64,000 bases of DNA from the NCBI RefSeq assembly GCF_900182655.1, contig NZ_FXTC01000015.1:1-64000 (forward strand), read 5' to 3'. The notes below the pieces were generated by a model. The model ran no database searches. It was not told the origin of the DNA and saw only the letters and a list, made by a program, of their open reading frames with translations. The translations under genes were made by a program, and so were the position numbers. Origin of the DNA: Chryseobacterium rhizoplanae (GTDB taxonomy: Bacteria > Bacteroidota > Bacteroidia > Flavobacteriales > Weeksellaceae). This document shows positions 1 to 9,012 of the stretch, piece by piece; positions within the stretch are counted from its first letter, which is position 1; each line of letters begins with the position of its first letter.

Positions 1-56
1 TTTTTAGGTGTTTCCATAATTAAATGTAATTCTTTTTTGAAAACACTCCTTAACTT

Positions 57-2555
57 TTATACTATATACTGTCTACTTTTTGCTGACGATTTACAATTAA
101 GTTCTTTTGTTTCTATAATTGTTTTATCAGGATATGGTAGATGATGATTTTTAATTTTATTATATCCACTGTTTAACAAAATATTTACAATTTTAAATAG
201 CTCCTCAAAAATTGCAATGTCACCACCGAAACAAAGTTTAGGTATCTCCTCGTTTGTTTTAAAAGCTTCTTCAACTTTTTTGTCAAGTAGAAGTGAAGGC
301 GTACCTTTTCTATGCTTATAATGATAGTTTGCTCTGATTTTATATAGTCTATCTCTTAATTCTTTTAAGTTGATTGGGTATATTATATCAGGTCTTGGTA
401 AATAATAATCAATTGGTTCTAGCTCGTAACCTAATTTTTTGTGGTAATAATAAAGTATTAAGTATGTCTTTTCTAAAAGTAAGATGTCAGAATTGTAGGT
501 AATTAGTTTATTATTATTAATTATTTCTTTTAATTGTTTAAATAGGTTTTCTTTTATGATTCTCTTTTGGTTTGAAATTAAAAAAGAGGTGTTACTTCCA
601 TGTACAGAGTTTATTCCCATTCTTAAAAAATCATCTCTATTTAAATCTGAAAAAGGATCTGTTAAATTTTCAAATCGAATTTTTTTTGATGAATTAGGTT
701 GTAAGTGGAATAGAGCATACCCGTCACCATTTAAAAGGTCCCGCGGAAGTATAATACCAATTTCTCCTTCTGTTTTTGGATCAAATAGTTTTTTTAATTT
801 TTTGAAATTCTTTTCTAAGTAAGAATTATATTTATTTACATATTGAATAGCTTTATCCTCTTTAAATTTAGATAATATATATCTATGAGAGACACTTGCA
901 TTTTCCATATAAAAATCAATGGCACTTTGGCCGATATAATTCTCATAAAATTCTTTAATAGTATTGTAAAATTGTGAATCATTCAATTGATCAAGTTTGT
1001 AAGTATGAAAGCAAATAATATAATCTCGAACTTTAGAATAATAAAAATTTACATTATAAGACTCCTCTTTATTAGATCTAATAAGTATGTTTCTTGAAAA
1101 TAATTCTTCTGGCAAGTTGTCATCAATTGCGAAATTTAATTTTTCTAAGAGATTATTGACATCCAATCCGGCATCTTTATACTTTTCTAATGAAGTATAA
1201 TTATGGCCCATTAGTATTTTTCCAACTTTTGCAAGAATTCTTATACCAGATTGAAAACGTAATTCTGTTTTTTCAAGAGACTCCTTGATATAGTTTTTTA
1301 TTAATTCTTTATCATCTATTTTATCAGGTATTTGTTTATTATTATAAACCTCACTGAATATTCTTAAGAAGAATCCATTTCTTAATTCATTTGATAAGAG
1401 TTTAGAAATATCTCCTTTTAAATTAAAGTTATTTTTATATAGTAGAGCGATATCTTTAATTTCATCATCATTAAATTCTTTCAATAAGAATCCAGGATTA
1501 TTATTGGAATCACTTATTCTCTTATGGAATTTACAAAGTTCTTCAAAAAGATGTGTATTTGTCCCTTTTATCTTTAAAATACCATCCCAAATGTTTAATT
1601 TACAACTTATACAAATCTTGACCTGACTTAAGTTTCTACAGATAAGAGCTATTTCACTTAATTCTAATGAAATATTTGGGTTAGTACTTTCATCTATTGC
1701 ATCAATGAATATTAAAATTTTTTTATTTAAAGATCTTCCTAATTCATTAAGTTTTTTTAAAATTAGGCTACTTTCACTTTTACTCGAAAAAACTCCATTT
1801 AAATCTTGAGCAATATGTTCAAGAGGTGATTTATTAATTATAGCAGCATTGTAAAAGAATACAAATTTATCTTCTAAATTTTGGATAGCTAATGAACACA
1901 TTACATTTGTTTTGCCAACACCTGCATGCCCTACTATTCCAAAAAAAATTGCATCCGAGCTAATAAATTTATTAAAGACTGTTAATAATTCCTGTCTTTG
2001 ATGGTAAAGTTCTTTCACAAATTTAGAAGACGGAGTATTAATATCTCCAACAATCGGTCCCATTCTATCTTGAATTTGATTCTTACAAAAGAATTTCAGA
2101 TTTTCAGAAGAGAATGAAACAAACTTTTTAAGTGCCTCATATCTTATTCTTAGCTCCTCATCACTTGAAAGTGTATAATCATTTTTCCAAAAAGCTGATT
2201 CTTCTGAAATTTTTTTACCGGTTAATTCAGATCTGGATACAGAATCGAAAATTTTTGTTAGTTTTCCATTAGTAATTATAGTGAAAGGTGCTATATCGTC
2301 CAAAAGAGATCTTGCATATGAGATACCTTGATCTATATCATTTTGAGTTATAGAAATAGAGTCATTTTTTAATTCAATGATAAATAGATTTCTACCATTT
2401 CTTTTACATAAAATATCTGATCTTCCTTTAATAGTTTGTTGAGTTTTGCCAAGTCTTATGGTAAATGATTTTTCCAACGAAATCTCAGACTGGTCAAAAC
2501 CCAAGTCATTCAAAAATGGTAAAAGTAATTTTCCTCTAATCTCTTCTTCGTTCAT
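57..2555 (-). CDS. HsdR_N-type nuclease fused to STAND/NACHT-like NTPase, candidate anti-phage protein
   Basis: An 832-aa protein with no signal peptide. The N-terminus (about 1-110) has the layout of the type I restriction HsdR N-terminal PD-(D/E)xK nuclease: D47, E61-x-K63 and Q76. A P-loop NTPase follows, with Walker A GHAGVGKT (209-216) and Walker B ILIFIDAIDES (D285, then D288-E289), typical of STAND/NACHT/AAA switch ATPases. The remaining 500 or so residues are helical, without a motif I recognise, and could be a sensor. Nuclease-STAND-sensor order matches the general plan of Avs-type defence proteins; the specific family is not assigned. A small HTH gene lies upstream on the same strand. 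The block is more AT-rich than the rest of the window, which fits acquired DNA. Domain calls are from visible motifs; the defence role is inference. Confidence 0.8.
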   Translation of the reverse strand: MNEEEIRGKLLLPFLNDLGFDQSEISLEKSFTIRLGKTQQTIKGRSDILCKRNGRNLFIIELKNDSISITQNDIDQGISYARSLLDDIAPFTIITNGKLTKIFDSVSRSELTGKKISEESAFWKNDYTLSSDEELRIRYEALKKFVSFSSENLKFFCKNQIQDRMGPIVGDINTPSSKFVKELYHQRQELLTVFNKFISSDAIFFGIVGHAGVGKTNVMCSLAIQNLEDKFVFFYNAAIINKSPLEHIAQDLNGVFSSKSESSLILKKLNELGRSLNKKILIFIDAIDESTNPNISLELSEIALICRNLSQVKICISCKLNIWDGILKIKGTNTHLFEELCKFHKRISDSNNNPGFLLKEFNDDEIKDIALLYKNNFNLKGDISKLLSNELRNGFFLRIFSEVYNNKQIPDKIDDKELIKNYIKESLEKTELRFQSGIRILAKVGKILMGHNYTSLEKYKDAGLDVNNLLEKLNFAIDDNLPEELFSRNILIRSNKEESYNVNFYYSKVRDYIICFHTYKLDQLNDSQFYNTIKEFYENYIGQSAIDFYMENASVSHRYILSKFKEDKAIQYVNKYNSYLEKNFKKLKKLFDPKTEGEIGIILPRDLLNGDGYALFHLQPNSSKKIRFENLTDPFSDLNRDDFLRMGINSVHGSNTSFLISNQKRIIKENLFKQLKEIINNNKLITYNSDILLLEKTYLILYYYHKKLGYELEPIDYYLPRPDIIYPINLKELRDRLYKIRANYHYKHRKGTPSLLLDKKVEEAFKTNEEIPKLCFGGDIAIFEELFKIVNILLNSGYNKIKNHHLPYPDKTIIETKELNCKSSAKSRQYIV

Positions 2556-2707
2556 TAGTCTATTTTTAAATCATCTTAATAACTATGGGAATTAAGATAA
2601 TATTCAAATATACAAATACATAAATGTTGTTGCAATAAATATTTATTTGATCATTGGATGTATAATTAGAAGATTCTCTAAGAAAAAAATCCCAACTTTC
2701 GTCAGGA

Positions 2708-2941
2708 TTATTCATTTATAAGTTTAAAGAAATCAGATAAACTAATTTTTCTTGCTTCACATATTTTAAAAAGTGTTTCGACCGGTATTCTGTAATTTTC
2801 TTCACTTTTAATTTTTCTAATAGTGCTTTCTTCTACGCCATGATTTTTGGCAAAAGAATTTTGTGACTTGCCTTCTTGAAGCCAAGGTATTAACCATTTC
2901 TTTGTAATGTATAAACAAATTTTTTCGTTTATATCTGTCAT
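2708..2941 (-). CDS. Small Cro/CI-type HTH regulator
   Basis: A 77-aa protein consisting almost only of a helix-turn-helix domain (residues about 25-70, including QNSFAKNHGVEESTIRKIKS and the LFKICEARKISLSDFF tail typical of XRE/Cro domains). It lies 152 bases upstream of the nuclease-STAND gene on the same strand and could control it. A perfect 24-bp palindrome starts 29 bases upstream of its start codon and is a plausible operator, which would make it autoregulatory. No partner toxin is seen. The fold call is fairly safe; the target is inferred from position. Confidence 0.75.
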   Translation of the reverse strand: MTDINEKICLYITKKWLIPWLQEGKSQNSFAKNHGVEESTIRKIKSEENYRIPVETLFKICEARKISLSDFFKLINE

Positions 2942-2970
2942 AGAACAAATGAAATAATTAAATAATAAAA

Positions 2971-2994
2971 AATTACGGTCGATCGACCGTAATT
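2971..2994. promoter_or_regulatory. Perfect 24-bp palindrome, candidate operator
   Basis: Twenty-four bases read the same on both strands; the 16-base centre is ACGGTCGATCGACCGT, flanked by AATT on each side. Such a GC-rich symmetric site in very AT-rich DNA just upstream of a small HTH gene suggests a dimer-binding operator. It could also be part of a terminator or an element end. Confidence 0.5.
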
Positions 2995-3028
2995 AAATTT
3001 CTTTTCTTACATTTATAAAAAAAAATAA

Positions 3029-3130
3029 GTCATTAAGGAAATTGAAGAAAGATAAAGCACCTCGCTTAAAAAATTAGCTTCAGCTATGATCTTAATGTGT
3101 CTTAATTACTTAAAAAAATCTTAATGGTTA
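3029..3130. repeat. Inverted-repeat intergenic element, copy 1
   Basis: Begins with TCATTAAGGAAATTGAAG and ends with TAAAAAAATCTTAATGGTT, so the ends are imperfect inverted repeats (CATTAAG versus CTTAATGG). The interior carries AGCTTCAGCTAT and several CTTAAT boxes. The same order of motifs recurs at 3751-3881, on the other side of the 181-aa gene. It is non-coding and could be a MITE- or REP-like element. Confidence 0.5.
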
Positions 3131-3160
3131 AGAAAATTTCAACAATAAAAAATACAACAC

Positions 3161-3706
3161 ATGAAAAAAAGCAGAACAAACTTTGATCCCCGATTTCGGG
3201 CACACAAGAAGAACTCCGGGTTACAGCTGATGGAAACTTTCTTTCAGTTCAATGAACTGGATGTTTCCAAAGAAAGGCTCAGCAACATTATGAATTATGC
3301 GGTAAAGAGGAATAGCTGGATCAATGAAGATCCGGCGATGATCTTTGAGTTTTACCAGTCGATGAGGTCATTGATCCGGGCAGGCTATCTCATGATGCTG
3401 AAGGAAAGAAAATGGACGGTTAATACCCAACCGGAGAAGATTTCTCCATTGGTTCTTGGCTTGCTTTCGGAGAAGGAATACCGGAATCCATTGCTGGTTT
3501 TCAAAACAGCATTCAGGGAATACACCATCAAAGAGTTTGATTATTTTATGTCCGGAATTGTCTATTTTTCAATGGGTGTCTATGAAAATCTACCGGAAAG
3601 AAATATCGTGATGCCCTACATCCACACGGTTAAAATGCTGGATGCTGCACACCTCATTCTTCAAAGAAAGAGAGTAAAAAATACTGCTGATAGTAACTCA
3701 GAATAG
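3161..3706 (+). CDS. Conserved-looking protein of unknown function, 181 aa
   Basis: I do not recognise this protein. It is soluble, with no signal peptide or membrane segment, and predominantly helical by eye. It is rich in aromatic residues (FFQFNELD, EFYQSMRSLIRAGYLMML, EFDYFMSGIVYFSMGVYENL). The basic N-terminus (MKKSRTNFDPRFRAHKK) and basic tail could contact nucleic acid, but there is no clear HTH. It stands alone between two related inverted-repeat elements. The base composition is like the main chromosome rather than the AT-rich block upstream. A real gene is likely because codon use looks normal over 181 codons. Confidence 0.65.
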   Translation: MKKSRTNFDPRFRAHKKNSGLQLMETFFQFNELDVSKERLSNIMNYAVKRNSWINEDPAMIFEFYQSMRSLIRAGYLMMLKERKWTVNTQPEKISPLVLGLLSEKEYRNPLLVFKTAFREYTIKEFDYFMSGIVYFSMGVYENLPERNIVMPYIHTVKMLDAAHLILQRKRVKNTADSNSE

Positions 3707-3750
3707 TAGGTAAGTACAAACAGAGGAAATAACATATTACTGTAGCATTT

Positions 3751-3881
3751 AAACCATTAAGAGAAATGAAGAGGATAAGATAAGTTAAGATTCATCTTTG
3801 ATGAATGAAGAAGACAGCTTTATCAATAGCTTTAGCTATATTCTTAACTTTTCTTAACAGCTTAAAAAATCTTAATGGTTC
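3751..3881. repeat. Inverted-repeat intergenic element, copy 2
   Basis: Ends are AAACCATTAAG (3751-3761) and CTTAATGGTTC (3871-3881), inverted repeats of each other with one mismatch at the tip. The interior repeats motifs of copy 1 in the same order: GAAATGAAGA near the left end, AGCTTTAGCTATATTCTTAA, then CTTAAAAAATCTTAATGGTT. It lies in the 436-base gap before the PIG-L gene, with no coding potential. Confidence 0.55.
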
Positions 3882-4093
3882 AAATATATTCAATCATTTT
3901 TAAAGCTGTTGATTTTTAAGAGAACAAAGAATAGCATAACAATGACCATTGCGTCGTAGCATTCAGCCAACAAATATTTTGTTTTCAAAGTATTTAAACT
4001 TAAAAATAAGCGTTTAAAAATCTTTTGCTTCTTTTGTGGTTTAATGAAAAATTTAAACAGTTTTTTGTGAAATTCACACTCTGATTCTTTAAT

Positions 4094-4123
4094 TTTGAAA
4101 GAAAGATGATTTACTTATATTTG
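4094..4123 (+). promoter_or_regulatory. Bacteroidota-type promoter for the PIG-L operon
   Basis: TTTG at 4094-4097, 18 bases, then TATATTTG at 4116-4123, matching the Bacteroidota -33/-7 consensus. The ATG of the PIG-L gene follows 19 bases after the -7 box, giving a short leader. Confidence 0.6.
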
Positions 4124-4142
4124 CTCTGCAAAGTAAAATTAA

Positions 4143-6647
4143 ATGTTTAAAAAAGTAAGTACTGTATTTATCCTTGGATTTTATACGGTTTTTTGTTCGG
4201 CCCAACAGGTCCGACCTTCAAAATCATCTGAAATTTACCGCGAACTCAAAACCCTTAAACATCTGCCTAAAGTTTTATACCTTGCGGCTCATCCCGATGA
4301 TGAAAATACGGGATTACTCTCCTGGTTAATCAACGATCAAAATGTAGAAACGAGTTACCTGTCTTTAACCAGAGGTGATGGTGGTCAGAATTTATTGGGT
4401 ACAGAGCAAGGTGCTGCATTGGGTTTAATCAGAACGCATGAGCTTTTAGAGGCAAGAAAGTTAGACGGTGCCCAGCAGTTTTTTACCCGTGCAATTGATT
4501 TCGGATTCTCTAAAAATACGACCGATACCTTTAAACAATGGGATGCGGACAGCATTACAGCGGATGTGGTTTGGGTAATCCGTCAATTCCGTCCCGATAT
4601 TATCATTTGCCGTTTTCCACCTACTGCTGCGGCAGGGCACGGACAACATGCAGCTTCGGCGGTGGTTGCGGAAAAAGCTTTTAAGCTGGCAGGTGATAAA
4701 AATGCTTTCCCGGATCAACTAAAATATGTTAATGTATGGCAGCCAAAACGCGTATTGTGGAATACTTTCCGCTTTGGCGCAGTCAATACCACAGCTGAAA
4801 ATCAACTGAAAGTTACCGTTGGGCAATATGATGCGCAACTGGGAATGGGCTATGGTGAACTGGCTGGATTAAGCAGAAGCTTACATAAAAGCCAGGGTGC
4901 AGGAACGCAATCTGTAGCCGGCATCAGAACTGAATATTTTTCACACGTTATGGGCGATCCTGCAAAAACAACACTTTTTGACGGAGTCATTAAAACCTGG
5001 ACTTCACAGGGAAATGCTGATATTGACCAATCATTAGATAAAATTATTTCCGCTTTCAATTTCAATAATCCGGATCAGAGCTTGTCTGCGTTGCTTGCTT
5101 TGCGAAAAAAGGTTATGGCACTCAATGATTCAGACCTGAAAAAGGATAAAATTAAATCCCTTGACAATATCATTTTAAGCTGTGCAGGATTTATGGGCGA
5201 GGTAGTCACCAATCAGGCTGAAGCTGTTGCTGGGGATAAACACAATTTTAGGCTGAATTTGATTTCAAGAGCTGAAAATCCTGTCGTTTTAGAAAATGTA
5301 GAATGGTTAAATCAATCAGAAAGTTTCAACAGAAAATTATCAAAAGATTCTTTAATCACCATTCAGCATGACATTCAGATTCCTGCAGATGCAGCGCTCA
5401 CAGAACCTTACTGGTTGGCAAAACCAGCCAAAGACGCAGCCACTTTCTCTGTTCCGAATGATACTTTAATCGGTTTGCCTGAAGCAGAATCACCACTCAA
5501 TGTTTTGCTTGGTTTAAAAATCGGTTCAGAAAAGTTTCAGGTTAAACTTCCATTATCTTTCAAGAAATTAGATCCGGTGCGTGGTGATGTGGTTGAAGCT
5601 TTGCGTATTGTTCCTGCTTTGGAACTGAAATTTACACAACCACTTTATCTGGTCAAAGAAAATGAAGATTTGCATTTGAGTTTAAATATTAAGGTTAATT
5701 CTAACAAACAGTTCAGTAAAGGTAATTTAAGCCTTACGTATAACGGAGAACGGTTAGGTGGCGCTGATGTAAACTCTTTCAATGGAAAAGATTTTACCGT
5801 TGATTACGTTATTCCAAAAGCTAAGTTTGCTTCAATAAACTCCTCCCGTTTGCAATTGGATGCCAATTTTCTTGCAGATGGAGTCACTTATAATAAAAAA
5901 CAGGTATTAATCCAGTATCCGCATTTACCATCCTTACAATATTTTGCGCCTGCAACGGTAACCGTAATGAAAGGGGACATCCAGGCAAAGGTTAAAAAAG
6001 TGGGGTACATAGAAGGTGCGGGCGATTTCATTCCTGAGTTCCTACGCATTGCAGGCGTTCAGGTAGATGTGTTGAAAGACGGAGATTTTTATGGCAACAC
6101 GGATGAATCTAGCGGAAACGGTAATCAAAACAAGTTATCGCAATATGATGCCATCATACTTGGTGTTCGTGCCAATAATACGGAGAAAAAGCTGGGCCGC
6201 TGGATGCCTTTTTTATGGTCTTATGCAAAAGCTGGAGGTAATCTGGTGATGCAGTATAACACCAACCAGGATACAACCGTTGACCAATTGGGAATGTATA
6301 ATTTCTCTATTGCCAATAAGCGTGTTACCGAAGAAAATGCTGAGGTTAAGTTGTTAAATCCAAATCATAAATTACTGAACTTCCCGAATAAAATTACTGC
6401 GGATGATTTTAAAGGCTGGGTACAGGAACGTGGAGCCTATTTCCCTGCTCAATGGGATGCAGCATATGAGCCGCTTTTTGAAATGCACGATACAGATGAG
6501 GAGCCGCTGAAGGGATCTACTTTATATGCAAAATACGGAAAAGGAAATTTTATTTATACACCGCTGGCATTTTTCAGACAGCTGCCTGCAGGAAATGCTG
6601 GTGCGGCACGTTTATTTTTTAACTTTTTATCTGCACAGAAAAACTGA
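4143..6647 (+). CDS. Secreted PIG-L/LmbE-family deacetylase with C-terminal beta and ThuA-like regions
   Basis: An 834-aa protein with an N-terminal signal peptide (MFKKVSTVFILGFYTVFCSA, then QQ). The PIG-L zinc deacetylase motif AHPDDE sits at 49-54 and the second metal motif GHGQH at 165-169; both are intact. Family members remove acetyl groups from N-acetylglucosamine-type substrates. The middle (about 350-600) reads as beta-sandwich domains and the last 230 residues, including YDAIILGVRANN and WSYAKAGGNLVMQY, resemble a glutamine-amidotransferase/ThuA-like fold. The stop codon overlaps the start of a 34-aa membrane ORF, which overlaps the symporter start, so the three are probably co-translated. 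The role is likely periplasmic deacetylation of a sugar imported by the symporter; the substrate is unknown. Confidence 0.85.
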   Translation: MFKKVSTVFILGFYTVFCSAQQVRPSKSSEIYRELKTLKHLPKVLYLAAHPDDENTGLLSWLINDQNVETSYLSLTRGDGGQNLLGTEQGAALGLIRTHELLEARKLDGAQQFFTRAIDFGFSKNTTDTFKQWDADSITADVVWVIRQFRPDIIICRFPPTAAAGHGQHAASAVVAEKAFKLAGDKNAFPDQLKYVNVWQPKRVLWNTFRFGAVNTTAENQLKVTVGQYDAQLGMGYGELAGLSRSLHKSQGAGTQSVAGIRTEYFSHVMGDPAKTTLFDGVIKTWTSQGNADIDQSLDKIISAFNFNNPDQSLSALLALRKKVMALNDSDLKKDKIKSLDNIILSCAGFMGEVVTNQAEAVAGDKHNFRLNLISRAENPVVLENVEWLNQSESFNRKLSKDSLITIQHDIQIPADAALTEPYWLAKPAKDAATFSVPNDTLIGLPEAESPLNVLLGLKIGSEKFQVKLPLSFKKLDPVRGDVVEALRIVPALELKFTQPLYLVKENEDLHLSLNIKVNSNKQFSKGNLSLTYNGERLGGADVNSFNGKDFTVDYVIPKAKFASINSSRLQLDANFLADGVTYNKKQVLIQYPHLPSLQYFAPATVTVMKGDIQAKVKKVGYIEGAGDFIPEFLRIAGVQVDVLKDGDFYGNTDESSGNGNQNKLSQYDAIILGVRANNTEKKLGRWMPFLWSYAKAGGNLVMQYNTNQDTTVDQLGMYNFSIANKRVTEENAEVKLLNPNHKLLNFPNKITADDFKGWVQERGAYFPAQWDAAYEPLFEMHDTDEEPLKGSTLYAKYGKGNFIYTPLAFFRQLPAGNAGAARLFFNFLSAQKN

Positions 6648-6751
6648 TGAACAAGCCACTTAAAAATTGGAATATCTGGTACCTGCTATTAGCGGTTGCA
6701 TTAGTATTGCAGATCGCATTTTATTATTGGTTTACTAAATTTTGGGCATGA
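6647..6751 (+). CDS. Small single-pass membrane protein, 34 aa, translationally coupled
   Basis: Starts at ATG 6647, overlapping the PIG-L stop (TGATG), and stops at TGA 6749-6751, overlapping the symporter ATG at 6748 (ATGA). The product has a basic N-terminus (MNKPLKNWNIWYL) and one hydrophobic helix (LLLAVALVLQIAFYYWF), so it should be a single-pass inner-membrane peptide. The double overlap is strong evidence that it is translated. It may be an accessory subunit of the symporter; this is inference from position and topology. Confidence 0.75.
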   Translation: MNKPLKNWNIWYLLLAVALVLQIAFYYWFTKFWA

Positions 6752-8439
6752 GTACTATAGATTGGACAGTTCTTATTTTTACACTTGTTGTAGTGGTGGT
6801 TTACGGCGTATTCATCGGTCGTGGCCAGAAAAGCAACGCATCTTATCTGAAAGCAGATAATAAAATGCCCTGGTACATTGTGCTTATCGGTATTATGGCG
6901 ACGCAGGCAAGTGCCATTACATTTCTTTCAGCACCGGGCCAGGCTTATACGGACGGGATGCGTTTCGTGCAGTATTACTTTGGTCTGCCTTTGGCGATGA
7001 TTGTGATCTGCATTACTTTCATCCCGATTTTTCAGCGTTTAAATGTCTACACCGCCTACGAATATTTAGAAAACCGTTTTGATAAAAAAACAAGAGTGCT
7101 TACTTCACTGCTTTTTCTTTTTTCCAGAGGCTTATCAACGGGAATCAGTATTTACGCTCCAAGTATCATCTTATCAAGTGTTTTAAACTGGAATATTTAT
7201 TTAACCAATGTTTTGACAGGAGGCATTCTGTTGATTTATACCTATGTTGGCGGTGCAAAAGCGATTGCTCACACCCAGAAATTACAGTTTCTCATTATTT
7301 TGGGAACAATGGCTTTTGCAGGTTTTCTGCTTATTCAGAATATGCCAAATGGAATTGGGTTTAAGGATGCACTTTATCTGGCGGGGAAATCCGGAAAGCT
7401 CAATGTAATTACTACAGAATTTGACTGGAAAGACAAGTACAACATTTGGAGCGGACTCATTGGCGGTTTTTTTCTGGCACTTTCTTACTTCGGGACAGAC
7501 CAGAGCCAGGTCGGGAGGTATATTACGGCGAAAGACAATACCAATGCTAAAATGGGCTTGCTGCTGAACGGATTGGTTAAAATCCCGATGCAGTTTGCTA
7601 TTCTCCTGATCGGTGCTTTACTTTTCGCATTCTTTTCTCTGAAACCGGCTCCCATTTATTTTAATGAACGTTCTTATCAGTATTTAAAGGATACACAACC
7701 TGAACAGGCTGCGGTTTTTGAAAAAGAACATCAGGATTTACAACTAAAATTTAACGCAGAATCAAAAGAAATTCTGAAGCTGAAAGAAACTCATTCTCCC
7801 GAACTCAACAAAACAATTCAGGATTTTAAAGATACACAAACGCAGGTAAAAGCACTGCACGGCAGAGTAGAGGAAGCAATCAATAATTCAAACTATAATG
7901 CGGAGAAAACGGATACCAATTATATTTTCCTGTATTTCGTAAAAAATACATTGCCTGTAGGGATGATCGGTTTACTCTTTGCTGTCATTTTTCTGGCCAG
8001 CTGGGGCTCCATTTCTGCAGCCCTGAATTCCCTTGCCGCCTGCTCATTAAAAGATGTTCATTTAATATTCAGTAAAGAAATTCCTGATGAAAAAACAGAG
8101 TTGAAGTATAGCCGTCTACATACGTTAGGCTGGGGGATTTTCTCAATTGGTGTAGCCATGTTTGCCACGCAAATGGGTTCCCTTATTGAAGCGGTTAACG
8201 TATTGGGTTCTCTTTTCTACGGTCCGATATTGGGGATTTTTCTGGTCGCATTCTACTACAAAAAGATTAACGGCGCGAATGTATTTATTGCTGCAATTTT
8301 ATCAGAAATTGCGGTGATTGCCGTGTATCAGTTCGATATCGTTTCTTTCCTTTGGCTTAATGTAATTGGTGCAGCGGCGGTTATTATATTTTCAGCAATC
8401 GGATTGCTGTTTTATAAGCAGAAAATAGTAAATTCGTAA
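6748..8439 (+). CDS. Sodium:solute symporter (SSS/SLC5 family)
   Basis: 563 residues from ATG 6748; this start is chosen over the in-frame TTG at 6742 because it forms an ATGA overlap with the upstream small ORF. The protein has about 13 hydrophobic segments and SSS-type motifs such as ATQASAITFLSAPGQAY (51-67), TGGILLIYTYVGGAKAIAHTQ (158-177) and YFGTDQSQVGRY (247-258). An unusual hydrophilic, charged stretch predicted to be coiled coil (about 305-390) interrupts the membrane domain before YFVKNTLPVGMIGLLFAVIF. It likely imports a sugar or amino-sugar derivative linked to the PIG-L enzyme. The substrate cannot be read from the sequence. Confidence 0.87.
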   Translation: MSTIDWTVLIFTLVVVVVYGVFIGRGQKSNASYLKADNKMPWYIVLIGIMATQASAITFLSAPGQAYTDGMRFVQYYFGLPLAMIVICITFIPIFQRLNVYTAYEYLENRFDKKTRVLTSLLFLFSRGLSTGISIYAPSIILSSVLNWNIYLTNVLTGGILLIYTYVGGAKAIAHTQKLQFLIILGTMAFAGFLLIQNMPNGIGFKDALYLAGKSGKLNVITTEFDWKDKYNIWSGLIGGFFLALSYFGTDQSQVGRYITAKDNTNAKMGLLLNGLVKIPMQFAILLIGALLFAFFSLKPAPIYFNERSYQYLKDTQPEQAAVFEKEHQDLQLKFNAESKEILKLKETHSPELNKTIQDFKDTQTQVKALHGRVEEAINNSNYNAEKTDTNYIFLYFVKNTLPVGMIGLLFAVIFLASWGSISAALNSLAACSLKDVHLIFSKEIPDEKTELKYSRLHTLGWGIFSIGVAMFATQMGSLIEAVNVLGSLFYGPILGIFLVAFYYKKINGANVFIAAILSEIAVIAVYQFDIVSFLWLNVIGAAAVIIFSAIGLLFYKQKIVNS

Positions 8440-8474
8440 ACGTACAATAACAAAAACAAACAAATAAAAATATT

Positions 8475-8993
8475 ATGAAAACGATTCTTAAATCTGCGAC
8501 TGTACTTGTTGCTACCATGACGATTTCAATGAATGCCTTTGCGCAGGACACTAAAAAACCTGCCAGCCCACCGGCTACGGCTACGGGAAAAATTAAAGAT
8601 GCAAACATTACCATCGCTTACAGCAGTCCTTCTGTTAAAGGACGTACAATCTGGGGTGGTTTAGAAGCTTATAATAAAGTTTGGCGTGCGGGTGCCAATG
8701 AAGCCACTACTTTTGAAACGGATAAAGACATTACCGTTCAGGGTAAAAAACTGGCTGCAGGTAAATACAGCTTTTTCTTAATCCCTAAAGAAAGCGGAAC
8801 ATGGACTGCCATTTTTAATAAAGAGCCAAAGCAATGGGGTGCTTATAAATACGAAGAATCAAAAGATGCTTTGCGTGTTGATGTAAAAACCAAAGCTTTA
8901 CCAGCAACACAGGAGACTTTAGTGTATAAAATAAACAATAATGGATTCACAATGGATTGGGACAAAATCTCAGTTCCTGTAGAGATAAAGTAA
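8475..8993 (+). CDS. DUF2911 family secreted protein
   Basis: 172 residues with a signal peptide ending at AFA-QD (about residue 23). The body, including ITIAYSSPSVKGRTIWG, VWRAGANEATTFETDKD and AGKYSFFLIP, is characteristic of the DUF2911 family common in Bacteroidota. The function is unknown; predicted all-beta periplasmic protein. It lies 35 bases after the symporter stop and is followed by a good terminator, so it is likely the last gene of the operon. Confidence 0.85.
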   Translation: MKTILKSATVLVATMTISMNAFAQDTKKPASPPATATGKIKDANITIAYSSPSVKGRTIWGGLEAYNKVWRAGANEATTFETDKDITVQGKKLAAGKYSFFLIPKESGTWTAIFNKEPKQWGAYKYEESKDALRVDVKTKALPATQETLVYKINNNGFTMDWDKISVPVEIK

Positions 8994-9012
8994 ATTTGAA
9001 TATAAGAAATTA

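Noticed and set aside
57..2555. Idea that the nuclease-STAND gene is a type I restriction R subunit
   Set aside because: No helicase motor domains, and no HsdM or HsdS genes nearby; the NTPase motifs fit STAND/NACHT better.
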